From Lachnospiraceae bacterium (GTDB lineage Bacteria > Bacillota > Clostridia > Lachnospirales > Lachnospiraceae), in contig CAADSM010000155.1 in assembly GCA_900751785.1 (NCBI GenBank), positions 1 to 5,806 on the forward strand: a stretch of 5,806 nt of DNA. The letters run 5' to 3'. The notes beneath the pieces were generated by a model that worked only from the letters and a program-made list of their open reading frames with translations, was not told where the DNA came from and made no database searches. Shown piece by piece: positions 1 to 5,124 of this stretch (position 1 is its first letter; each line of letters starts with the position of its first letter). The translations under genes and the position numbers were made by a program.

Positions 1-269
1 CATATCCTGCCCACGTGGACAAAGCCTCCAACAGCCTTCTGTCGAATCTTGGTTTCGTCCCTCCCGGCAGCAGCTTTGCCTGCGCAGAGTTTCATGATTT
101 TAAGAATCTGCACCGGATACAAAAAGAGCACCCCTATTTTAAGGGGTGCCGTGCCGTCTGCTGCTCAGACGCGCATTATCTGTGGGACATCGCCGAGCCT
201 GATTACCAAATCTGGGCCGAATCCCAAAAGGCAGCCGACGTCCTGGCTGCACTGAGCTCTGTCATCTGA
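1..269 (+). CDS. PHP-domain metal-dependent phosphoesterase, C-terminal fragment
   Basis: This is the 3' end of a gene entering from the left edge. The first whole codon is at position 3 and the stop is TGA at 267-269. The visible 88 residues begin YPAHVDKASNSLLSNLGF and contain a CCSDAHYL segment. The PAHVD and SDAH blocks match the metal-binding His/Asp motifs near the C-terminus of PHP (polymerase and histidinol phosphatase) domains. Family members are cytoplasmic metal-dependent phosphoesterases; the substrate cannot be told from this fragment. The GTG at position 15 is an internal valine, not a start, because the motif continues upstream of it. The gene converges on kdpE and overlaps its 3' end by 8 bp (262-269). 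A minus-strand terminator hairpin is embedded in its coding sequence at 128-149. Family assignment is fairly secure; specific function is unknown. Confidence 0.8.
   Translation, partial: YPAHVDKASNSLLSNLGFVPPGSSFACAEFHDFKNLHRIQKEHPYFKGCRAVCCSDAHYLWDIAEPDYQIWAESQKAADVLAALSSVI
121..149 (-). terminator. Rho-independent terminator of the potassium operon, inside the PHP gene
   Basis: A perfect 8-bp inverted repeat (GCACCCCT at 128-135, AGGGGTGC at 142-149) encloses a 6-base loop. Read on the minus strand, the hairpin is followed at once by TCTTTTTG (positions 127-120), the usual T-tract of an intrinsic terminator. On the plus strand the bases after the hairpin are not T-rich, so it is oriented for transcripts coming from kdpE. 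It lies about 110 bp past the kdpE stop codon and within the coding sequence of the opposing PHP gene. No other hairpin with a T-tract was seen between the kdpE stop and this site. Confidence 0.75.
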
Positions 270-948
270 AGCGGTAGCCCACGCCCACTTCTGTAACAAT
301 ATGCTGAGGCTGCGACGGATTCTTTTCAATCTTTCTGCGGAGTGTAGCCACGAAGACCCGGAGCGTGCCTGCCTCCACGCCCTCTGCATATCCCCATATC
401 TCTTTCAGGATATAATTGTGAGTCAGGACTTTCCCTCGGTTTGCAATAAGCAGGGTCAGGATCCTGTATTCGATCGGCGTCAGATGGATCTCTTCTCCTG
501 CTACCTTCACCTGTCTTTTTTCAAAATCGACCGACAGGTCTCCCTGCTCGAAGCAGGACGACTTATCCGGCGTATAAGTCTCCCTCTTTCTCAGCGCCGC
601 ACGGATCCTCGCCTGAAGTTCTCCCATATAGAAAGGTTTTGTTACATAGTCATCCGCCCCTGCGTCCAGCGCGCGGATCTTCTCTTCTTCATCCTGCCTT
701 GCAGACACGACGATCACGGGGGTATCCGCGATCTCCCGGATGCTCTCTATCACTTCCATTCCGTCCCCGTCCGGCAGTCCCAGATCCAGGATCACAAGAT
801 CCGGCCGATTTGCATAGAACAGGCTAACTGCCTCCTTCACTGTTTTTGCCACCCAGAGACCGTAGTCTTCTTCTTTTAAGCTGATCGATAAAAAGTGAAT
901 GATATACTTGTCATCTTCAACGATCAGTATTGTCTTTCTGTCTTCCAT
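262..948 (-). CDS. kdpE: KdpE-type response regulator (OmpR family)
   Basis: This is a two-component response regulator: a receiver domain phosphorylated by the KdpD partner, then a winged-helix DNA-binding domain, acting as a cytoplasmic transcription factor. Counting from the ATG at 948 (228 aa), the receiver (about 3-115) has the acidic pocket E11-D12-D13, phospho-acceptor D55 in VILDLGLPDGDG, switch S82 and K104 in VTKPF. The C-terminal domain (about 135-228) has the OmpR-family LTPIEYRIL and VGVGYRFR segments. An upstream in-frame ATG at 975 would add nine residues (MRKWQDDRI) overlapping kdpD. I prefer 948 because it puts the start just before the conserved KTILIVEDD strand and has an AGGA about 10 bases upstream, with only 7 bp between genes. 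It is the last gene of the operon. No kdpFABC is in the window, so the likely target is the Trk/Ktr operon itself (inference). Confidence 0.9.
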   Translation of the reverse strand: MEDRKTILIVEDDKYIIHFLSISLKEEDYGLWVAKTVKEAVSLFYANRPDLVILDLGLPDGDGMEVIESIREIADTPVIVVSARQDEEEKIRALDAGADDYVTKPFYMGELQARIRAALRKRETYTPDKSSCFEQGDLSVDFEKRQVKVAGEEIHLTPIEYRILTLLIANRGKVLTHNYILKEIWGYAEGVEAGTLRVFVATLRRKIEKNPSQPQHIVTEVGVGYRFR

Positions 949-955
949 AATTCTG

Positions 956-2380
956 TCATCCTGCCACTTCCGCATTCACCCAGAATGTAAAGCGAGCCCC
1001 TCCTTCCAGCCTGTTTTCTGCCCAGATCCTGCCTCCGTGGGCCTCCACGACCTCCTTGCAGATCGTCAGTCCCAGACCTATGCCGTGTTTCTGATCCGGG
1101 CCTTTTCCAACAAATGAGATAAACTCTCCGAATATCTGCTGCTCCTTTCCCGGTTCGATCCCGCGCCCGTCATCTTCCACGACAAAATATGCCTTTCCCT
1201 CCTGAAACGACACACTGAGGCGGATATAACCGCCTTCCTCCGTATTCTTTACCGCATTGTCAAGAAGATTCACAAGTACCTGTATGATCAATCTTCCGTC
1301 CACGTCTGCCGTGAGCAGCTCCTCCGGCATAGAATCGGAAAATCTGCGGTGCTCCCGCAGACCCGTGATATGGCCTTCCGCCTCATAGACCAGATCTTCT
1401 ATGACTTCCCGATTTTTATCTATAAAATCGGTACCGTTCTCTATTTTTGTCATACTCAGAATATTTTCCATCGTCCGTGTAAGCCACAGGCTCTGCTCCC
1501 TGATATCTTTTATCAGCGCCTCATTCTGCACGCTGTCTCCTCCCCTGTTCTTCAGGATCAGGTCACAGTCACCGATGATCCCCGTCAGAGGTGTTCTGAA
1601 GTCATGGGAGATGCTGCGGAGCATACTGCTCTTAAGATGCTCTCTTTCCACCTCCAGCCTGGTCTGCTCCTGCTCAGAATAGATCATTTCCCGGTCCAGT
1701 GCAATCCCCATCTGTCCCGCGGCCGCCCTGATAAATATCTCCTGATCAGCTCCGATCCCCCGGTCATCTGTGAACACCTTCAGCTCCCCGATCTGGCGCA
1801 CGATGCCTCCGATCGGAAATATGACATATCTGCCCTCCGATCCTTCCTTTTCGGAAACGTCATCAAAAATATGAACAGCCGCCTCATATCCGGTATTTTC
1901 CCTGATATAGCGGATCCCCAGCGCGATGATCCTGTCTCTGCCGGTCACATTGATGAACTTCTCCGACATCTCCGACATCCGTCTCGCCGCGCGTTCATTC
2001 TCTTCCGCAATAGAAAGCTGCTTCCGGAATCTTGCCGTCATGCCGGATGAAATACAGGATGCAGCCAGAAATAAAACCATCAGCGCCACGTCGTCCGGAT
2101 TCATGATCGCAAACGTATGTACCGGGACAGTGAAAAAATAATTAAACAGCAGGACACTGACCACTGCGCCGAAAATGCCGTATTCATAGCCGGCTGTAAA
2201 CGCGCCGATCAGAAGGACTCCGATCAAAAACACCATAAGAACGTTTTCCTTCATGACCCCCGCCTGATTCAGGAGCAGACATATAAAAGTTGAAATCGCG
2301 ACCATAATGACTGTGCGCAGCGTATATATCAGCCTTTCACTTGTCGCCGCCCTCTTCATCAGCTTATCGATCTTTCTCAT
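956..2380 (-). CDS. kdpD: Short KdpD-type sensor histidine kinase (DUF4118 membrane domain)
   Basis: This 474-aa membrane histidine kinase resembles the C-terminal half of KdpD. Residues about 20-114 form four hydrophobic segments with the DUF4118 signature (GYEYGIFGAVVS, NYFFTVPVHTF). Residues about 140-235 look like a GAF-type sensory region. The HisKA segment has SISHDFRTPLTG with phospho-acceptor H259. The ATPase domain has the N box (NLLDNAVKN, 371-379), G1 (DDGRGI, 403-408) and G2 (GIGLGLTI, 433-440). Classical KdpD is about 900 aa; the N-terminal KdpD/Walker and USP-like domains are absent here. The ATG at 2380 has a good AGGAAGAAGGA site upstream, so the short form looks native rather than a broken gene. 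It follows trkA by 58 bp and precedes kdpE by 7 bp. It probably senses potassium, turgor or a related signal and phosphorylates KdpE (inference). The symbol denotes family membership, not proven orthology. Confidence 0.87.
   Translation of the reverse strand: MRKIDKLMKRAATSERLIYTLRTVIMVAISTFICLLLNQAGVMKENVLMVFLIGVLLIGAFTAGYEYGIFGAVVSVLLFNYFFTVPVHTFAIMNPDDVALMVLFLAASCISSGMTARFRKQLSIAEENERAARRMSEMSEKFINVTGRDRIIALGIRYIRENTGYEAAVHIFDDVSEKEGSEGRYVIFPIGGIVRQIGELKVFTDDRGIGADQEIFIRAAAGQMGIALDREMIYSEQEQTRLEVEREHLKSSMLRSISHDFRTPLTGIIGDCDLILKNRGGDSVQNEALIKDIREQSLWLTRTMENILSMTKIENGTDFIDKNREVIEDLVYEAEGHITGLREHRRFSDSMPEELLTADVDGRLIIQVLVNLLDNAVKNTEEGGYIRLSVSFQEGKAYFVVEDDGRGIEPGKEQQIFGEFISFVGKGPDQKHGIGLGLTICKEVVEAHGGRIWAENRLEGGARFTFWVNAEVAG
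959..962 (-). promoter_or_regulatory. Shine-Dalgarno supporting the 948 start of kdpE
   Basis: On the minus strand AGGA is followed by a 10-base spacer (TGACAGAATT) and the ATG at 948. The AGGA lies in the final glycine codon of kdpD, immediately before its TGA stop, so kdpE translation is probably coupled to the end of kdpD. The alternative ATG at 975 has only a GGGTGA touching the start codon, which is too close to act as a binding site. Confidence 0.5.
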
Positions 2381-2438
2381 CCCGCATCCTTCTTCCTCAG
2401 TGAGTATTCAGATTACTCTGCCCTGCCATCTTATCACC

Positions 2439-3092
2439 TTATTCTATCGTTGCCAAGATACGTTCGATATCTTTTTTCATCCCAACGATCATCAGGTGAT
2501 CCTCAGCCGCCAGCACTCGGTCCGGATGGGGGAGAAACTGGAGATGCCCGTTTACTTTGATCCCGAGGATGCTCACGTGATAACGGGAACGGATGGCCAG
2601 CTGTCCGATGCTTTTTCCGATCCAGCCGTGCATCGGCGGGATTTCCAGGATCGAGTATCCCTCTGCCATCTCAATATAGTCAAACACTTTGTTGCTCCCA
2701 TATTTGATCGCGGCACGTTCCGCCGCGTCTCTCTCCGGATAGATTACCTCGTCTGCGCCGTTCCTCAAGAGAAATTTTGCCTGGATATCACGGTTTGCCT
2801 TGCTCACTACATACGCCGCCCCCAGCTCCTTCAGCAGGCTGGTAATTTCAAGGCTGCTCTGGAAATCGGAGCTGATGCATACGAAACAGATGTCAAAATT
2901 GCCTACTCCCAGGCTCCTCAGCACATCCTCCTTCGTACAGTCTCCCACCTTTGCCATCATTGCCACAGAGAGGATATCCTGCATGCTCTCTTCATCCCGG
3001 TCAACGATCATGACTTCATTTCCCATCTCTGCCAGGTTTTTGCACAGATGATGTCCCAGACGCCCCATGCCTATGATCAATACTGATTTCAT
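2439..3092 (-). CDS. trkA: TrkA/KtrA potassium uptake regulatory subunit (RCK_N plus RCK_C)
   Basis: This is the cytoplasmic regulatory ring subunit of a Ktr/Trk potassium uptake system, which gates the membrane subunit according to nucleotide binding. The 217-aa length fits single-RCK KtrA proteins (about 220 aa), not the duplicated TrkA of enterobacteria (about 460 aa). RCK_N (1 to about 132) has the Rossmann glycine motif G8-M-G10-R-L-G13 and D31 at the end of the second strand, which normally contacts the ribose of the nucleotide. A GDCT turn (50-53) and the NGADEVIYPE block follow. RCK_C (about 138-217) has LEIPPMHGWIGKSIGQL and EDHLMIVG; in several Firmicutes KtrA proteins this domain binds cyclic-di-AMP (family knowledge, not shown here). 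The ATG at 3092 has a strong GGAGG seven bases upstream. The gene starts 23 bp after trkH. ktrA would be an equally good name. Confidence 0.93.
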   Translation of the reverse strand: MKSVLIIGMGRLGHHLCKNLAEMGNEVMIVDRDEESMQDILSVAMMAKVGDCTKEDVLRSLGVGNFDICFVCISSDFQSSLEITSLLKELGAAYVVSKANRDIQAKFLLRNGADEVIYPERDAAERAAIKYGSNKVFDYIEMAEGYSILEIPPMHGWIGKSIGQLAIRSRYHVSILGIKVNGHLQFLPHPDRVLAAEDHLMIVGMKKDIERILATIE

Positions 3093-3115
3093 TTTTCTTC
3101 CTCCGATCTTATGTT

Positions 3116-4459
3116 CTATCCGATCATAACCTGTTCTGCCGGCAGCTTCACCGGCGGATCTACCTTATGTCCCTTCAGAGACAGAGCGAATGTCATACTT
3201 CCGATCCTTCCGCAGAACATCAGGAAGATCAGGACTAGCTTCGAGAGATTCCCGAGATCCCGCGTGATCCCCGCCGACATGCCCACTGTTCCCATCGCGG
3301 ATGCGACTTCAAACATCACGTCCGTGACATCAAGCGATGAAGCCGTAACAATGATCAGGACCGCAGACACTGACAGCAGAAGATTTGTACAGAGTACAGT
3401 GCTCGCCTTCCGCACCGCATCATCATCCAGCCTCCGCCCGAACATGCTGCATTCTTTTTTCTGAAACAGGCTTGCCGATACATATGCGATCAGCACTGCC
3501 GCTGTCGTCGTCTTGATCCCTCCTGCTGTAGACCCCGGACTTCCCCCGATAAACATAAGCAGTGTCGTAAGCAGCTTGCTGCTGTCCATGAGCGCTCCGG
3601 TATCGACCGTGTTGAATCCCGCTGTCCTGGCCGTCACAGAGCCGAACAGGGAACAGAGGATCTGCTCGTCCAGCGGCCTGCCGGCAAGAGTATTGCCGTA
3701 CTCGAAAATGAACAGCAGAAAAGCTCCGCCGAAGATCAGGAATAGCGTCATGAGTATCGTGATCTTCGTATGCAGCCGGTAACGCCGGAAGTTAAGCTTA
3801 TTCTCCGACAGATCATTCCAGATAAAGAATCCGATGCCGCCGATGATGATGAGCAGCATGATCACGATATTCACGACCCAGTCTCCCGAATATTCCGTCA
3901 GAGAAATGTATTCCCCATTCTTCCCCATCAGATCGAACCCGGCATTGCAGAACGCCGAAATCGAGTGAAATATCCCGTAGTAGACTGCCTGTCCTGCTTC
4001 CATGGTACGGCTGAACCTTGCAGCAAGGATCAGGGCTCCCAGGCCTTCGATGACAGCCGTCCCTATGATGATCTTCTTCGCAAGCCTTACAATGCCTCCG
4101 GTCTGCATAATATTTACACTCTCCTGCAGCGTGCCCCGCACCCACAGGCCTATTTTCTTCCTCAGGACGATGGCAAAAAATACTCCGATCGTCATAAAAC
4201 CAAGTCCGCCGATCTGGATCAGCAGCAGGATCACACACTGCCCGAACATAGACCAGTACTGATATGTATCCGCAATGACCAATCCCGTCACACACGATGC
4301 AGACACCGCCGTGAACAGTGCATTCACCGGCGGTGTCACAATTCCTTCTCTTGTAGACACAGGAAGCATAAGCAGCAGTGTCCCTGTTAGAATGACCAGA
4401 CAAAATCCGATCACGATCATCTGCGTCTGCGTAAGACGCCTTATCAGCTTCTTTATCAT
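3116..4459 (-). CDS. trkH: TrkH/KtrB-family potassium-translocating membrane subunit
   Basis: This is the ion-conducting subunit of a Trk/Ktr potassium uptake system. It has 447 aa and the four M1-P-M2 repeats of the superfamily of K+ transporters. Each pore loop keeps the selectivity-filter glycine: G59 (SCVTGL), G174 (FCNAGF), G281 (RTAGFNT) and G393 (GTVGMSAG), as in KtrB/TrkH; some plant HKT proteins carry Ser at the first. The FIGGSPGSTAGGIK block (303-316) is the conserved glycine-rich intramembrane gate region. R418 in GRIGSMT matches the conserved arginine of the last helix. The length is typical of KtrB (about 445-450). The ATG at 4459 overlaps the stop of the upstream gene as ATGA, with GGTGGGAG as ribosome site inside that gene, indicating translational coupling. 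trkA follows after 23 bp and supplies the gating ring. The driving ion (Na+ or H+) cannot be read from sequence. Confidence 0.94.
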   Translation of the reverse strand: MIKKLIRRLTQTQMIVIGFCLVILTGTLLLMLPVSTREGIVTPPVNALFTAVSASCVTGLVIADTYQYWSMFGQCVILLLIQIGGLGFMTIGVFFAIVLRKKIGLWVRGTLQESVNIMQTGGIVRLAKKIIIGTAVIEGLGALILAARFSRTMEAGQAVYYGIFHSISAFCNAGFDLMGKNGEYISLTEYSGDWVVNIVIMLLIIIGGIGFFIWNDLSENKLNFRRYRLHTKITILMTLFLIFGGAFLLFIFEYGNTLAGRPLDEQILCSLFGSVTARTAGFNTVDTGALMDSSKLLTTLLMFIGGSPGSTAGGIKTTTAAVLIAYVSASLFQKKECSMFGRRLDDDAVRKASTVLCTNLLLSVSAVLIIVTASSLDVTDVMFEVASAMGTVGMSAGITRDLGNLSKLVLIFLMFCGRIGSMTFALSLKGHKVDPPVKLPAEQVMIG

Positions 4460-4923
4460 GCCGCTCCCACCTCATGCTCCAGAGTGATCAGCTCCATACG
4501 CTGAAGAAGCTCTTCCCGGTTGTAAAACACCGACGCCCCAGCCTGTCTGTACAGCTTTTTGAGCGCTTTTTCATTACAGATGCTGTATATCTCTGTCTTC
4601 GGACATGTCTTTCTGAACAGATTACAGATAGAAAGATTATCCACATCCGATTCTCCAAGTGCCACAAGGTATCTGACCTTCTTCCACTCCTTTTCCATGT
4701 GTACATCTGTTATAAACACTGTCTGTATCCCGGCCGCCTCAAACCATTTCTCCAGCTCCGCCTCCTGCCTGATGCCGAATATAACTGCATACTCCTGCTC
4801 TGTCTCTCTCTGCCGTGTTTCTCTGCCGTTCTCTGCCAGAAACCGGTCCAGTCCCCGCATCAGCCGAAGACCATAGAGGAAGCCTCCTGTTACAACGATT
4901 AATAATAATAAGTTTGTCAACAT
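4456..4923 (-). CDS. Small membrane-anchored protein with a degenerate TrkA-N/RCK-like domain
   Basis: I do not recognise a named family. From the ATG at 4923 the protein has 155 aa. Residues 2-21 form one hydrophobic segment (NLLLLIVVTGGFLYGL), then a charged linker (about 22-44), then a cytoplasmic domain patterned like RCK_N: a strand YAVIFG (45-50), a helix, a strand TVFITDVH (68-75), YLVALGESDVDNLSICNLFRK (85-105), TEIYSICNE and YRQAGASVFYNREEL. These blocks follow the order of the TrkA-N fold in the neighbouring trkA product (FDICFVCISSDF, YVVSKANRD, LRNGADEVIYPER). The nucleotide-binding GxGxxG is lost: the matching region reads FGIRQEAE, with one glycine. There is no RCK_C domain. It is the first gene of the operon and overlaps trkH by ATGA, so a role as accessory or assembly subunit of the channel is plausible (inference). 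A GTG at 4932 would add three residues but fits the ribosome site poorly. Confidence 0.8.
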   Translation of the reverse strand: MLTNLLLLIVVTGGFLYGLRLMRGLDRFLAENGRETRQRETEQEYAVIFGIRQEAELEKWFEAAGIQTVFITDVHMEKEWKKVRYLVALGESDVDNLSICNLFRKTCPKTEIYSICNEKALKKLYRQAGASVFYNREELLQRMELITLEHEVGAA

Positions 4924-4926
4924 AAT

Positions 4927-4935
4927 GATCACCTT
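4927..4935 (-). promoter_or_regulatory. Extended Shine-Dalgarno setting the start at 4923
   Basis: The minus strand reads AAGGTGATC, then ATT, then the ATG at 4923. GGTGATC matches the complement of the 16S rRNA 3' end beyond the usual GGAGG core. With this pairing the ATG at 4923 sits at normal distance, while the in-frame GTG at 4932 falls inside the pairing sequence. The start is therefore placed at 4923. Confidence 0.65.
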
Positions 4936-4949
4936 CTTTTCTTATCCTT

Positions 4950-4989
4950 ATCATAGTACCTTTTTCATTAAGAGAGTAATAATATTATG
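4950..4989 (-). promoter_or_regulatory. Candidate promoter -10 elements of the potassium operon
   Basis: Two -10 candidates lie on the minus strand. TATGAT (4955-4950) is one mismatch from TATAAT and would start transcription about 20 bases before the first gene, but its -35 region (near TTACTC) is poor. CATAAT (4989-4984) is also one mismatch from consensus. It lies 9 bases downstream of the direct repeats at 4999-5017, so the repeats would take the place of the -35, an arrangement seen at PhoB/OmpR-type activated promoters. A perfect AT-rich palindrome, ATAATATTAT (4979-4988), overlaps the second candidate. Either choice suggests an activator-dependent promoter; the sequence alone does not decide between them. 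Confidence 0.45.
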
Positions 4990-4998
4990 CTGACATCT

Positions 4999-5017
4999 GT
5001 TTAGATTATGTTTAGAT
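4999..5017 (-). promoter_or_regulatory. 8-bp direct repeat at 11-bp spacing, candidate KdpE operator
   Basis: On the minus strand ATCTAAAC (5017-5010), ATA, ATCTAAAC (5006-4999) form a perfect direct repeat with a period of 11 bp, one helical turn. OmpR-family regulators such as PhoB, PhoP and KdpE bind as head-to-tail dimers to such repeats. The position just upstream of the potassium operon, whose last gene encodes a KdpE-type regulator, suggests autoregulation. The binding protein is inferred, not shown. Confidence 0.5.
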
Positions 5018-5036
5018 GCCGTACTCGCTGAGACCC

Positions 5037-5077
5037 AAAAGGTGCCGTACCCGGGATGATCTCCCGGATACGGCACC
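5037..5077 (-). terminator. Rho-independent terminator of the putP-like gene
   Basis: A 16-bp hairpin (arms 5041-5056 and 5062-5077, loop TGATC) starts with GGTGCCGTA and ends with TACGGCACC. The single imperfect position (5050/5068) is C-A on the plus strand but becomes a tolerated G-U pair in a minus-strand transcript. On the minus strand the hairpin is followed by TTTT (5040-5037), a short T-tract. It lies 47 bp past the putP stop codon and upstream of the potassium operon promoter, separating the two same-strand units. Confidence 0.8.
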
Positions 5078-5124
5078 AGTTTCATATACTTCTTCTGTTA
5101 TATCATCTAAGCCGGAAAACGGAT

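Noticed and set aside
301..879. 192-aa plus-strand open frame opposite kdpE
   Set aside because: It is antisense to a clear response regulator with intact motifs, has no recognisable domain and no ribosome site; it is a shadow frame.
1349..3086. Long plus-strand open frames (1349-2050, 2307-3086) opposite kdpD and trkA
   Set aside because: They mirror well-supported minus-strand genes, have low-complexity His/Arg/Pro/Leu-rich translations and match no family I know.
3770..4475. Open frames on both strands overlapping trkH (3770-4390 plus, 3813-4475 minus)
   Set aside because: trkH in its own frame has all four pore loops and the gate region; the alternative translations are rich in Asp/Arg/His/Cys and typical of shadow frames.
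4924..5040. Possible cyclic-di-AMP (ydaO-type) riboswitch upstream of the potassium operon
   Set aside because: Such riboswitches often precede potassium transporter genes, but the space before the first gene is short and A/T-rich, and I see neither its paired helices nor an expression-platform terminator on the minus strand.
143..5052. Shared GGTGCCGT motif in the two terminator regions (near 145 and at 5041)
   Set aside because: The match is only 8 bases and sits in different positions of the two hairpins, so it is probably chance and not a repeat family.
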